From Gammaproteobacteria bacterium (GTDB lineage: Bacteria; Pseudomonadota; Gammaproteobacteria; Pseudomonadales; Azotimanducaceae), in NCBI GenBank assembly GCA_002690865.1, contig NZGG01000020.1, positions 1 to 39,205 on the forward strand: 39,205 bases of DNA, read 5' to 3'. Positions 17,053 through 25,679 of the stretch are shown one piece after another. A program made the position numbers and the translations under genes. Position 1 is the first letter of the stretch, and every line of letters begins with the position of its first letter. Below the pieces are notes generated by a model. It saw nothing but the letters and a program-made list of their open reading frames with translations, was not told where the DNA came from and searched no databases.

Positions 17053-18108
17053 TTAGGACCTCTTTATAGGTTCTATTTTTGCGATACTAATGAGTGACTC
17101 GACGCAGTCCCTCAAGGATTCATCAAAAGATCTGAAGCTCACTCCGGTGACAGCTTTCATTCTGTCATTGCGTAAATCGCATTGCGCCCAAATAGCACGG
17201 TATTTATCTTCACGAGCTTGCAGTTTTTCAGGATGCACCTCTACTGGTTCGGTAACCTTAAAGTTGAGTTCCGGTAGTAATCGATCAATTCCCCGACAGA
17301 CATCTGCTACATCGATTAAGTCAGTGGACCAGGCGATATAACGTTCACCATTTTTAACCTGAAGACTTTCTAGAAGTCCCACATGGCATGCCGCATCATC
17401 GCGGACATCAACAGGGTTCCATGGGCGATAAACCCATGTTTGTTCATATTTCCCCGTTAGCATTTCCTGAATGTGTCTCTGCCAAGGGCCACGATCTTTT
17501 TGATGGGGAGAGAGAATAGGCCCGATATTGTCTCCAGGACAGCATGTAATAGCATCCCAAAAACCGTTTTGTTCTGCAGCTTCTGAGAAGGCATTCTCTG
17601 CAATGATTTTTCCCATAGAATAGCCCTGCCTATCTGCAGTCCTTCTGGGATCAAGTTCGTCTGGATAACGTTCCTCATAAAGTACAGGGCGACGGACGAG
17701 TTCGTCGAGATTCATTTCAGACATGACAGCAGCAACGCTTGAGGTCACGACTGCCCTCGTTACTGTTTCTGACTTATTGATACTATTTATGATGTGGTCA
17801 CAAACCATCTTCACATAATCATGATCCGTGTAAGTGCTAACATGAGATATGTGTGCAACCCCATTACAGCCTTTAAAGATTTCATCGAAGCATCCTGGAT
17901 TATCAATGTCAGCAGAATGCAGAGTGAGACGCCCCGAGCTGTATCCAAGCATTTGGCGTAAGAATTCAGTTCTGTTCTTATCATTTGAATCCCGTACGCA
18001 GGCTCTAACTCGATATCCCTTGTCTAGCAGCAAACGCACTACCCAACTACCGATGAACCCTGCCGCGCCTGTAACTGCTACTGTGCCGCCATGTGGAATA
18101 GGAGCCAT
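17053..18108 (-). CDS. NAD(P)-dependent epimerase/reductase, dihydroflavonol-4-reductase-like extended SDR
   Basis: This 351-residue extended SDR has the cofactor motif TGAAGFIGS (13-21) and RACVRD at the end of strand two, the Arg favouring NADP(H). The catalytic Ser lies in VTSSVAAV (near 123) and the Tyr-Lys pair in GYSMGKIIAE (Tyr163, Lys167). CCPGDNIGPIL and NPVDVRDDAACHVGLL are typical of cinnamoyl-CoA and dihydroflavonol-reductase-like bacterial proteins. The likely chemistry is reversible reduction of an aldehyde or ketone. GAGAGG five bases before the ATG supports the start. It follows the CoA-transferase gene by 63 bases on the same strand, so it may act in the same catabolic route. 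The substrate is unknown. Confidence 0.83.
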   Translation of the reverse strand: MAPIPHGGTVAVTGAAGFIGSWVVRLLLDKGYRVRACVRDSNDKNRTEFLRQMLGYSSGRLTLHSADIDNPGCFDEIFKGCNGVAHISHVSTYTDHDYVKMVCDHIINSINKSETVTRAVVTSSVAAVMSEMNLDELVRRPVLYEERYPDELDPRRTADRQGYSMGKIIAENAFSEAAEQNGFWDAITCCPGDNIGPILSPHQKDRGPWQRHIQEMLTGKYEQTWVYRPWNPVDVRDDAACHVGLLESLQVKNGERYIAWSTDLIDVADVCRGIDRLLPELNFKVTEPVEVHPEKLQAREDKYRAIWAQCDLRNDRMKAVTGVSFRSFDESLRDCVESLISIAKIEPIKRS

Positions 18109-18171
18109 AGAAACCTCTCTTGTTCTTTACAGTTTTTGAGTCAGCATAATTAAGTAATTCCGTAGTGTCTA

Positions 18172-19335
18172 TTATCCGAATGCTCCATTGCGCCTCAAAG
18201 CATCGATTTCATTATTGTCAAAGCCTAATTCTCTAGCAACCTGTTCATTATGTTCCCCAAGTCCGGGAGTGGAAAAACTGATAGATCCGGGTTCCTCTTT
18301 AAATTTAACAGGTATACCAATATGAGTGTTGTCTGACCCATCTGATATGATCATCTCCCTTTGCTTGAGTTGAGGGTCGTTAAAAGCTTCCTTTAGACTG
18401 TTTACCGGAGCGAAGGATGCATTGACATCTTCGAACCAACTAATCCAATAACCCTGGTTTTCCTCAAAGAATTTTTTAGTAAGGAAATGTTTAATCGGAT
18501 CTTGTTTTGGGCCTGGTGGTAGCTTGCAGAAAGGAAGTAAGTCCAAGCGATTAAATTTGGAGAGAATTGCTTCTGCAAAGTGCATTTCAGAAGCGCCGAG
18601 AACAATATATTTATTATCCGAAGTCCCGTAAATGTTGTACATCGCGTGACCACCCCAAACACGTCCATGAGACACATTTGGAGCTTTCTTCTCAGCTATT
18701 ACAGAGCCCAAATTATTTGGAGCGCAAGAAATTAGCGTGTCCATCATAGCGATATCTATATAGTCGCCTTGTCCGCTTTTTTCGCGCCGAAACAGGGCCA
18801 TTAGTATTCCGGATAAGCCCATCAGTGAAGACAGCATATCGGCTGACTGGACACCCGGAAGTGCTGGTTTTCCATCGGAACCCAAATTAGTACTGATTAG
18901 ACCAGAGTAGGCTTGAATAGCTAAATCGTGAGCTGGCTTGTTGACGTACGGGCCTGTCTGGCCAAAGGCAGATATTGATGCATAAACAATTCTTGGATTT
19001 AGTTTTTTAACGGTCTCGAAATCGACACCAAGACGTTTTGTGACGCCAGGCCTAAAAGCCTCTACGATTACGTCTACTTCAGCCGAAAGTCTTTGTGCAA
19101 TTTCTCGTCCCGCTTCTGTCTTGAGGTTTAATTGTATGCTCCGTTTACCACGATGTGTGTTGGAAAAATAAACTGAGATGCCATTTCGCTTTGCTCCTAT
19201 TTTTCGATTTGGTTCGCCACCATTAAGTGGTTCGACCTTAATTATATCAGCGCCATGGTCAGCCATGATTTGTGTGAGCATTGGACCAGGCAAGAATAAG
19301 GATAAATCAAGAACTTTAATTCCTTTCAATTTCAT
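18172..19335 (-). CDS. CaiB/BaiF family (type III) CoA-transferase
   Basis: This 387-residue class III CoA-transferase moves CoA between an acyl-CoA donor and a carboxylic acid through an aspartyl-CoA anhydride. The N-terminal block KVLDLSLFLPGPMLTQIMADHGADIIKVEPLNGGE is split by the family turn and is diagnostic. RGKRSIQLNLKTEAGRE and VIVEAFRPGVTKRLGVDF follow, and the catalytic Asp is likely Asp137 in KPAHDLAIQAYSG. The C-terminal region ends with GLGEHNEQVARELGF. GAGG eight bases before the ATG supports the start. Neighbouring LLM flavin enzyme and SDR genes on the same strand suggest a degradation pathway for an acid or ketone. Family certainty is high, but the substrate cannot be read. 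Confidence 0.9.
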   Translation of the reverse strand: MKLKGIKVLDLSLFLPGPMLTQIMADHGADIIKVEPLNGGEPNRKIGAKRNGISVYFSNTHRGKRSIQLNLKTEAGREIAQRLSAEVDVIVEAFRPGVTKRLGVDFETVKKLNPRIVYASISAFGQTGPYVNKPAHDLAIQAYSGLISTNLGSDGKPALPGVQSADMLSSLMGLSGILMALFRREKSGQGDYIDIAMMDTLISCAPNNLGSVIAEKKAPNVSHGRVWGGHAMYNIYGTSDNKYIVLGASEMHFAEAILSKFNRLDLLPFCKLPPGPKQDPIKHFLTKKFFEENQGYWISWFEDVNASFAPVNSLKEAFNDPQLKQREMIISDGSDNTHIGIPVKFKEEPGSISFSTPGLGEHNEQVARELGFDNNEIDALRRNGAFG

Positions 19336-19374
19336 TTGGTGCCTCTTTTTTAAAGTGCAATTGTGAGGACGTGG

Positions 19375-20373
19375 TCAGATTACGTTTATTACATAGTCCC
19401 GGAAAATTTTATAACTCTGTTTAGTTGCCTCTATATCTGCCCATTGATGGGCTGCAAGAAGAATACAGCCGAACCCACCGGATTTTTGCTCGAGCTCTCT
19501 TATCTTGTTTATTGCGTCTTTGGGAGTACCAATAACACCAAGTCCATTCTCGATGATTTGTTTCGCTCCATTACCTAATTTTGGGCTCAGGCAAGCTCTA
19601 TTTGTTTGTAACTCCCTTATCCATTGGTCTGAGCCAAAGCGAACATCGTGCTGTGCATCTCCCTGAGATTTTGCAAGATGCATCGGCACTGCCAATGACC
19701 ATCTGGAACGATCGTCATTATATCCGTTCGCTTTCGCTTTCCGTTGATAAATTTCCCATATTGAAGATAGGTTGCTGAAACCACCGGCGGTAAAAGCACC
19801 GAGGGATAGCATGCCTAGCCCAAAAGTACCCGCTAGAACGGCCGCAATAGGAGATGAATGACTCGCTACCGCAAACTCTATCGCAGAGAAACTGTTGTTT
19901 TCCGGTTTATTAGGACTCAGTGAAAATCTAATAGATTTTTCACTAATGCTACCGATATTCGAAAGGGATTTGACTGCTTTAATAGACTTTACCATTGAAT
20001 CGAACTGGTCATTGTTAATGCCAATGTTTGAACTTTCTGCCCCCAAAAACCCTGGCCCAGCACCAAAAACAACGCGACTCTTGTTTATATTAGACAGGTG
20101 CATGACTTGGTTGGCTAACGATTGTATATTTTTACTGTTGGGTTGAGCCACTCCGATCCCGATTTTGATTTTGTGAGTTCTTTTGGTGGCGATTGAGATA
20201 AATTCTTCGTGGGTAGGATCTGTTTGTCTTTCTTCTAAACGACTTTCTGCAAACCATGCATAGTCGAAACCCAATTTGTCCAAATATTCCAGAAGCATCA
20301 GGTCTTTTTTTTGTCCTGATTCAGTTCGTCTATCTAGATGCCTTCCTGGCGGGAAATAGATACCATATTTCAT
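19375..20373 (-). CDS. LLM-class (luciferase-like) flavin-dependent oxidoreductase
   Basis: This 332-residue TIM-barrel protein is of the bacterial luciferase-like family. The N-terminal KYGIYFPPGRHLD, the FDYAWFAESR block after helix one, ISIATKRTHKIKIGIGV and the VMHLSNINKSRVVFGAGPG block are standard landmarks. The C-terminal half has NGLGVIGTPKDAINKIRELE, also typical. Members use F420 or FMNH2 for monooxygenation or hydride transfer; which cofactor applies is not evident. The start lies two bases after the GNAT gene stop and has no strong Shine-Dalgarno sequence, so translation may be coupled. It sits between an acetyltransferase and a CoA-transferase, consistent with a catabolic set. 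Confidence 0.86.
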   Translation of the reverse strand: MKYGIYFPPGRHLDRRTESGQKKDLMLLEYLDKLGFDYAWFAESRLEERQTDPTHEEFISIATKRTHKIKIGIGVAQPNSKNIQSLANQVMHLSNINKSRVVFGAGPGFLGAESSNIGINNDQFDSMVKSIKAVKSLSNIGSISEKSIRFSLSPNKPENNSFSAIEFAVASHSSPIAAVLAGTFGLGMLSLGAFTAGGFSNLSSIWEIYQRKAKANGYNDDRSRWSLAVPMHLAKSQGDAQHDVRFGSDQWIRELQTNRACLSPKLGNGAKQIIENGLGVIGTPKDAINKIRELEQKSGGFGCILLAAHQWADIEATKQSYKIFRDYVINVI

Positions 20374-20375
20374 AT

Positions 20376-20876
20376 TCAGCTTTGCCGTATCGTATTCTGA
20401 AATCGGAATTCTATATTTATAGACTCAGCATTAATGCTTTGCTTAAATCTATGGTCAGTATATTTGCTGATAGTATCCTTCCAGAATAAAAGGGCGCCTT
20501 GATTTGCTTTATGGACCTCTAGCCTCCACTTACCGGGAAACATATCCCACAACTGGACTGCGGTCAGGCCTCCTATTCCGTGATTACGTAATGTGCTCAA
20601 AATAAAAAAATCACTAATTTCTGCTACTTCCATACCATTCGATGGATCTATCTCCCTTCGTACTAAGGCAAACCCTGCGATCTGTTTATCATTAGAAATA
20701 AGAAATGGATAGCGTTGTGGATTTCGCCAGTAATGGTCCAGATAAGGATAAATCAATCGCCCTTCAGCACTTTTTTTTGGGGCAACAAAAACTGAAATCT
20801 CGTCGAGATAAAACTGTAGGAGATTATCAACAATATTTTTTTCATATTCTCTAGCAATTCGTAACGATGCTTTCAT
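20376..20876 (-). CDS. GNAT-family N-acetyltransferase
   Basis: This is a 166-residue predicted acetyl-CoA-dependent acyltransferase. The central AGFALVRREID strand and the acetyl-CoA pyrophosphate loop RNHGIGG (R/Q-x-x-G-x-G/A), followed by LTAVQLWDMF, mark the GNAT core. The WRLEVHKANQGALLFWKDTI segment is the typical fourth motif of single-domain members. The acceptor is unknown. Its ATG directly follows the stop codon of the glycerophosphodiesterase gene, and the LLM gene starts two bases after its own stop, so all three are likely co-translated. Confidence 0.8.
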   Translation of the reverse strand: MKASLRIAREYEKNIVDNLLQFYLDEISVFVAPKKSAEGRLIYPYLDHYWRNPQRYPFLISNDKQIAGFALVRREIDPSNGMEVAEISDFFILSTLRNHGIGGLTAVQLWDMFPGKWRLEVHKANQGALLFWKDTISKYTDHRFKQSINAESINIEFRFQNTIRQS

Positions 20877-21560
20877 CTATGCATTATCTTTTAAAAGTGT
20901 TGCTCGATCCGGAAAGTCGGTGAAGATGCCGTCGACACCAAGATCTAACATATCCTTAATATCTTTAGAGTCATTAATTGTATAGACAAGAACCCTGAGG
21001 CTAGCATTATGTGCCTCATCCACAATAGAAGAACTGATGAGATTGTGCTTCACAACGAGGGTATCAGCCGAAAGAGAAAGTGTGTTTGTTACCAAGGAGT
21101 CTGTCCTTTGACTAAAAATTGCGCCGCGTTGATATCGGGTATCCATCTGCAATAATTCGGTGTGGTCGAAGGAGGAAATTAGAAATTGATTATGTTTAGA
21201 TAATCTTTTTTGCAATAGTGCGCTTACAGCTATTGCCGTGCCTTGGCCTTTTAACTCTATATTTATATTGCATCGATGCTCGATGAGATCCAGCACCTCT
21301 GATAGTGTAGGGATGCGCTCTCCAAGGCCTGCATCGAGCGACTGCAAGTAACTAAATGCAGTTTCTGATACTCTACCAATGCCATTCGTGGTTCGCGAGA
21401 GGTCTTCATCATGGATGACTATTAATTGATTGTCAGCCATATGCACATCAAGCTCAATCCAAGCGCATCCAAGCTCAAGTGCTTTTTTAAATGACCGCAA
21501 TGTGTTTTCAGGCTCGTAGCCGCAGGCTCCCCGATGGCCGATTACTAAAAAGTCCCTCAA
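20877..21560 (-). CDS. Glycerophosphodiester phosphodiesterase
   Basis: This 227-residue cytoplasmic GDPD-domain protein (UgpQ-like) hydrolyses glycerophosphodiesters to glycerol-3-phosphate and an alcohol. Catalytic residues are visible: IGHRGACGYEPENT (His9, Arg10 and the conserved Glu), ELDVHMADNQLIVIHDEDLSRTT-type core residues (metal-binding Glu/Asp and catalytic His, described here in parts), NIELKG, ISSFDH, and DGIFTDFPD near the C-terminus. No signal peptide is present. It is the first gene of the long minus-strand run and is divergent from dnaX, from which it is separated by only 84 bases. Confidence 0.92.
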   Translation of the reverse strand: MRDFLVIGHRGACGYEPENTLRSFKKALELGCAWIELDVHMADNQLIVIHDEDLSRTTNGIGRVSETAFSYLQSLDAGLGERIPTLSEVLDLIEHRCNINIELKGQGTAIAVSALLQKRLSKHNQFLISSFDHTELLQMDTRYQRGAIFSQRTDSLVTNTLSLSADTLVVKHNLISSSIVDEAHNASLRVLVYTINDSKDIKDMLDLGVDGIFTDFPDRATLLKDNA

Positions 21561-21609
21561 TTATTTAACCTCTCTGTCTATATTAACCGAGAAAGAATGC
21601 ATACTCACA

Positions 21610-21638
21610 TCGACTTCAATAAGACTAACTAATACAAT
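21610..21638 (+). promoter_or_regulatory. Predicted dnaX promoter giving a near-leaderless transcript
   Basis: The -35 TCGACT (21610-21615) is followed after 17 bases by the -10 TACAAT (21633-21638). The dnaX ATG begins only six bases after the -10, so transcription would start at or next to the start codon. No Shine-Dalgarno sequence precedes the ATG. This is a prediction from hexamer matches only. Confidence 0.4.
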
Positions 21639-21644
21639 CTAGTT

Positions 21645-23414
21645 ATGACTTATCAGGTTCTTGCTCGTAAATATCGTCCTTCCAATTTTGTAGAATTGGA
21701 GGGACAGGAGCACGTATTAAAAGCCTTAGTAAATTCCCTTGAAAGTAACCGACTTCATCATGCTTATCTTTTTTCGGGCACTCGTGGTGTTGGGAAGACA
21801 ACTATCGCGAGAATTTTAGCAAAATGTCTCAACTGTGATAATGGTGTAACTTCAAAGCCCTGCGGTCAATGTGCAAGTTGCAGCGAAATTGCTGAAGGGA
21901 GAAGCGTGGATTTGATTGAGGTCGATGCAGCCTCTAGGACAGGCGTCGATGACATGCGTGAGTTATTGGAAAATGTCCAGTATATGCCCACCAGCGCCCG
22001 ATTTAAGGTGTATTTAATCGATGAAGTGCATATGCTTTCGCGAAACAGCTTCAATGCAATGTTAAAAACCCTAGAGGAACCACCAGAACACGTAAAGTTC
22101 CTCTTTGCCACAACGGATCCAAAGAAGCTACCAATCACTGTCCTTTCCCGATGTTTGCAGTTTAACCTGAAAAATATGAGTCCCGAACAGGTTGTTAATT
22201 ATCTGTCGATCGTTCTCGGGAAAGAAAAGATTCCTTGTGAGCAAAGTGCGCTATGGCATTTGGGGTGGGCGGCTGATGGAAGTATGCGGGATGCTCTTAG
22301 TCTTACGGATCAAGCAATTTCCTATAGCGATGGGGATATTACGGAATCTAATGTCAAGTCGATGTTGGGGAGTCTAGACCAACAAGATATGTATAGACTT
22401 CTAGAAAGTGTCGTAGCAAGGGATGCGGATCAAGTATTGTCCCAGATAAACGAAATGGCGCAGTTTGCGCCGGATTTCTCAGCACTTTTGGACGATCTTT
22501 TGGGTTTATTACATCGCTTGCAAATAAGGGGACTAGCACCAAACGCTCTAGACAACAGCTATGGCGATAGGGATGTGCTCGAGTCTCTATCTGGTCTTGT
22601 AACTAATGAGGATATCCAATTACTTTATCAGATAGGAATTAATGGCCGAAGAGATATGCCTTACGCGCCTAATGAGCGTAGTGGATTTGAGATGACACTT
22701 TTGAGGATGATAGCCTTTACCCCACTCGATATAGGGGGCTCTGGGCCGTTAGCTAAAGGAGACGGTATTAATGCTACTAGTCCAGTGTCTGATATTTTAG
22801 ACAATTTAAAACATGGTCCGAAAAAGCAATTCACTCGTGGAGTCGAAGACAGAATTCGAAGAGACGCCTCGAACACATCAGAGAAGAAAGGCTCTCCTAG
22901 TCAGACTCAATCCCTTGTTGCTGGGCCAGAGCCAGAGCCAGAGCCAGCGGATTCATCTAGTTACAAGTCCCTGGAGCAAGATGTTCCAAAATTGCAGGAA
23001 ACAGCAGGTCCTTTGAATATCGCAGGTATGTCATGGCATGATATTTTGACGAAATTGCAACTGGGGGGTGTTACGAAGACACTGGCTACTAATTGCTCTT
23101 TGGAGGGTTATGGAGATGAGAGCATCAATCTGCTTTTAAATGAAAAACACGCGAGTCTTTTGGATGAAGCCCACGAGCGCAGAATTTCTCGTGCTCTTAC
23201 TGAACTTACGGGAAGGGTTTTCGATGTAAATATTAAAATAGGGGTAATAAAAGATGAGACGCCGGCAGAGGTGTCAGCTAGGCGGCTTCGGGAAATTCAT
23301 GCTGAGGCAGAAGAAGTGATGCAGAACGACGAAGTCATTCAGACACTGATCCAAGACTTTGATGGAAAGTTAGATCGCGATAGTATCAAACCAAATCGAT
23401 TGGGGGATTTATGA
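21645..23414 (+). CDS. dnaX: DNA polymerase III subunits tau/gamma
   Basis: DnaX is the clamp-loader ATPase that loads the beta clamp and, as full-length tau, ties the polymerase cores to DnaB. This 589-residue protein starts [22 protein letters not shown]. It has Walker A GTRGVGKT (45-52), the zinc module Cys64, Cys73, Cys76 and Cys79, Walker B LIDEVHML (Asp126, Glu127) and the sensor/arginine-finger SRC at 168-170. Domain III ends near 360. An acidic linker with a hexanucleotide repeat (EPEPEPEP) follows, then a short tau C-terminal domain. It opens an operon, with ybaB overlapping its stop by four bases. Start selection rests on family alignment, because there is no Shine-Dalgarno sequence. 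Confidence 0.97.
   Translation: MTYQVLARKYRPSNFVELEGQEHVLKALVNSLESNRLHHAYLFSGTRGVGKTTIARILAKCLNCDNGVTSKPCGQCASCSEIAEGRSVDLIEVDAASRTGVDDMRELLENVQYMPTSARFKVYLIDEVHMLSRNSFNAMLKTLEEPPEHVKFLFATTDPKKLPITVLSRCLQFNLKNMSPEQVVNYLSIVLGKEKIPCEQSALWHLGWAADGSMRDALSLTDQAISYSDGDITESNVKSMLGSLDQQDMYRLLESVVARDADQVLSQINEMAQFAPDFSALLDDLLGLLHRLQIRGLAPNALDNSYGDRDVLESLSGLVTNEDIQLLYQIGINGRRDMPYAPNERSGFEMTLLRMIAFTPLDIGGSGPLAKGDGINATSPVSDILDNLKHGPKKQFTRGVEDRIRRDASNTSEKKGSPSQTQSLVAGPEPEPEPADSSSYKSLEQDVPKLQETAGPLNIAGMSWHDILTKLQLGGVTKTLATNCSLEGYGDESINLLLNEKHASLLDEAHERRISRALTELTGRVFDVNIKIGVIKDETPAEVSARRLREIHAEAEEVMQNDEVIQTLIQDFDGKLDRDSIKPNRLGDL
22922..22946 (+). repeat. Hexanucleotide repeat in the dnaX linker
   Basis: About four tandem copies of GCCAGA (read in frame as alternating Pro-Glu) lie in the linker between the AAA+ and tau C-terminal regions of DnaX. 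Each copy adds two residues without changing frame, so copy-number variation would be tolerated. Confidence 0.8.
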
Positions 23415-23737
23415 TGAAAGGTCTTGGTGACATGATGAAACAAGCGCAAGCAATGCAGCAACAAGTGCAAAAAATTCAAGAAGAGATTGCTGCTACCGAG
23501 GTCAAAGGAGAGTCTGGTGCTGGCTTAGTGAAGGTTAGTATGTCAGGTCAATATGACGTTAAATCCGTTGAGATTGACCCAGCCGTGATGGATGAGAATA
23601 AAGAGGTCATAGAGGATTTGATCGCTTCTGCAGTCAATGATGCAGTTCGAAGGGTTGAGAACAATCGTAAGGATCAGATGGCTGACATTACGTCTGGTAT
23701 CCCTCTGCCACCAGGATTTAAGTTTCCGTTTACCTGA
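23411..23737 (+). CDS. ybaB: YbaB/EbfC nucleoid-associated protein
   Basis: This 108-residue dimeric DNA-binding protein is close to the usual length. It shows the N-terminal [24 protein letters not shown] helix in parts, the [18 protein letters not shown] strand pair and the C-terminal [10 protein letters not shown] tail, all family landmarks. A double ATG occurs at 23411 and 23414. The first overlaps the dnaX stop (ATGA) and a run of G's lies just upstream. The dnaX-ybaB-recR order is widely conserved and suggests a role tied to replication or repair. Confidence 0.96.
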   Translation: MMKGLGDMMKQAQAMQQQVQKIQEEIAATEVKGESGAGLVKVSMSGQYDVKSVEIDPAVMDENKEVIEDLIASAVNDAVRRVENNRKDQMADITSGIPLPPGFKFPFT

Positions 23738-23746
23738 AGTAAAAGT

Positions 23747-24337
23747 ATGCAAGAATCTATTATCGATGAGCTTAAGGAGGCATTCCGTGTTCTTCCTGGA
23801 GTAGGTCAGAAAACGGCGCAGCGTATGGTGTTGCATTTGCTTGAACGGGATAGACGTGGTGGTATGCATCTGGGTCAGAAAATTCTGGAAGCAATGGAGC
23901 GTGTGGGGCAGTGCAGAATGTGTCGCAATCTTTCTGAGTCTGATATCTGCGCTATTTGCGATAATGCGCAGAGAGATCACAGTCAGTTATGTGTCGTCGA
24001 ATCTCCTGTGGATGTGATTGCGATTGAACAATCAGCTAGTTACCGAGGTTGTTACTTCGTATTGATGGGCAATCTTTCCCCTATTGATGGTATTGGTCCA
24101 GAGGAACTTGGTATGAAGAGCCTTGCTGACCGATGTGAAAGTAATATTGGGGAAGTGATCTTAGCGCTTGGTGCTAGCGTTGAAGGGGAGGCTACTGCGC
24201 ATTATATTTCGGAGCTACTAAAATCAATGTCGGTAAAGGTTACTCGCATTGCTCGAGGAATTCCGATTGGAGGGGAGCTAGAGTATGTTGATGGAAACAC
24301 TCTAGCGCTTGCCCTTTCGGGGAGAAAACCCCTCTAG
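23747..24337 (+). CDS. recR: Recombination mediator RecR
   Basis: RecR works with RecO and RecF to load RecA on SSB-coated gapped DNA. This 196-residue protein has the helix-hairpin-helix LPGVGQKTAQRM near the N-terminus, the C4 zinc finger Cys56, Cys59, Cys68, Cys71, and the Toprim domain starting VVESPVDVIAIE with a later ALGASVEGEAT. The C-terminal RIARGIPIGGELEYVDGNTLALAL is also typical. It starts nine bases after ybaB, and its stop shares one base with the GTG of rnd. Confidence 0.97.
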   Translation: MQESIIDELKEAFRVLPGVGQKTAQRMVLHLLERDRRGGMHLGQKILEAMERVGQCRMCRNLSESDICAICDNAQRDHSQLCVVESPVDVIAIEQSASYRGCYFVLMGNLSPIDGIGPEELGMKSLADRCESNIGEVILALGASVEGEATAHYISELLKSMSVKVTRIARGIPIGGELEYVDGNTLALALSGRKPL

Positions 24338-25437
24338 TGGAATATCAGGTCGTTATGGAAATGGAGCAACTCCACGATGCTATGTTGGTTTGTTCTGAAG
24401 CACGAGTATTGACGATCGATACTGAATTTGTCCGAGTAAATACTTATTACCCAGAGGTCGGATTAATTCAAATTTATGATGGAAAGCGATGTTTTCTAAT
24501 TGATCCTATAGCACTCCCTGATCTTCAGTCACTTAAGGCCTTAATGCTTTCGTCATCTATTGTGAAGGTTTTTCATTCTTGCTCAGAAGATCTTGAGGTA
24601 TTTCAGCATGCTTTGGGAATTATCCCTCGGCCAATTTTCGATACGCAAATCGCGGCAGCACTTCTGGGTATTGGATTTTCTATAAGCTACCAGCGTCTGG
24701 TCGAGTATTATCTTGGTATTGAACTATTGAAATATGAAACACGCTCGGATTGGTTAAAGCGCCCGCTGACAGATAACCAATTAAAGTATGCTGCTCTTGA
24801 CGTGGTACATTTATACGAGGTTTATAATCAAGAGTTAAAAGCGTTGTTGGAAACCAATCGTCTTGGTTGGGTTTCGGAAGAATGTGCTGGTCTTGGTTTG
24901 CAAATACCCACTATGATTGATCCGAGTCAGTTTTATAAGAAGGTCAAAGGGGCTTCTGTGCTGGATCGTTCTCAGTTAAACGTTTTGCGGGATCTGTGTT
25001 CGTGGAGAGAAGTAACTGCTCGGAATAAAAACATACCTCGAAATCGAGTCATCGAACAGAAATCGTTGCTTGCGATAGCAAAGCTCAAGCTTAGTTCAAA
25101 AACTGACCTAGTTACAGAAGCTAGTATTACTCCGAAACAATTTAGGCAGTATGGTGACGTCATCTTTGGAGTTGCAAAAGAAGCAAGGCAGAAGGAAGAG
25201 CACTTATGTCCTGAAATAATTCCAAGAAGCGGAGGCTCGGTAAATAGCGAGCATTTACAACGACTAAGGCGAGTGGTGATGGACTGTGCGGAATCTTTGA
25301 GCGTAAGCCCAGAGTTTTTAGTAAAGCGTCGTCACTTGGAGGAACTATTGAAGCTTGATCAATTGCCTGATGAGCTTAATGGATGGAGAAAGGAGGCTGT
25401 AGGAAATGCATTGTTGATTGAGATGGCGTCTTTTTGA
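24337..25437 (+). CDS. rnd: Ribonuclease D
   Basis: This 366-residue 3'-5' exoribonuclease takes part in tRNA 3' maturation. The DEDDy catalytic residues are visible as Asp28 and Glu30 (TIDTEFVR), Asp85 (SCSEDLEVF), and Tyr151 with Asp155 (YAALDVVHLY). FDTQIAAALLG and ETRSDWLKRPL are also characteristic. HRDC-type helical domains follow from about 205 to the end. The start is a GTG sharing its first base with the recR stop. The next gene overlaps its stop by four bases. Confidence 0.94.
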   Translation: MEYQVVMEMEQLHDAMLVCSEARVLTIDTEFVRVNTYYPEVGLIQIYDGKRCFLIDPIALPDLQSLKALMLSSSIVKVFHSCSEDLEVFQHALGIIPRPIFDTQIAAALLGIGFSISYQRLVEYYLGIELLKYETRSDWLKRPLTDNQLKYAALDVVHLYEVYNQELKALLETNRLGWVSEECAGLGLQIPTMIDPSQFYKKVKGASVLDRSQLNVLRDLCSWREVTARNKNIPRNRVIEQKSLLAIAKLKLSSKTDLVTEASITPKQFRQYGDVIFGVAKEARQKEEHLCPEIIPRSGGSVNSEHLQRLRRVVMDCAESLSVSPEFLVKRRHLEELLKLDQLPDELNGWRKEAVGNALLIEMASF

Positions 25438-25679
25438 GGGTGAGAGTTTCTGTGTACAAAACGAGTAGCCATAAGAATCTTTTTCTTTATGTTAGTGAAG
25501 CAGAAGGTTTGTCGCGCGTTCCACAGTCTCTTTTATGTAGGTTTGTGGATCGACTTTTGGTGCTCAATTTTGAGCTTAAGGTTGGTAATTTTTTGGCGAA
25601 AGAGGATCCTGAGGTTGTGCTGAGAAACATTCATCAAATGGGGTATCATCTGCAACTTCCACCCGTAACTAAAATCTAA
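25434..25679 (+). CDS. ycgL: YcgL-domain protein
   Basis: This is an 81-residue small cytoplasmic protein. VYKTSSHKNLFLYV near the start and the C-terminal DPEVVLRNIHQMGYHLQLPP match the YcgL family, whose function is unknown. Gammaproteobacteria commonly carry ycgL next to rnd, as here. The TTG at 25434 forms a TTGA overlap with the rnd stop; a GTG at 25440 is the alternative. The YcgN gene starts at its stop codon (TAATG overlap). Confidence 0.88.
   Translation: MRVRVSVYKTSSHKNLFLYVSEAEGLSRVPQSLLCRFVDRLLVLNFELKVGNFLAKEDPEVVLRNIHQMGYHLQLPPVTKI

Noticed and set aside
22813..23016. Possible programmed frameshift in dnaX at an AAA AAG run (codons 393-394), which could yield a gamma-like product.
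   Set aside because: The heptamer is G-AAA-AAG rather than A-AAA-AAG, no strong stimulatory hairpin or Shine-Dalgarno was found, and a -1 shift would run about 24 codons before a stop. The 67-codon overlapping ORF is in the +1 frame, which is not the usual dnaX mechanism.
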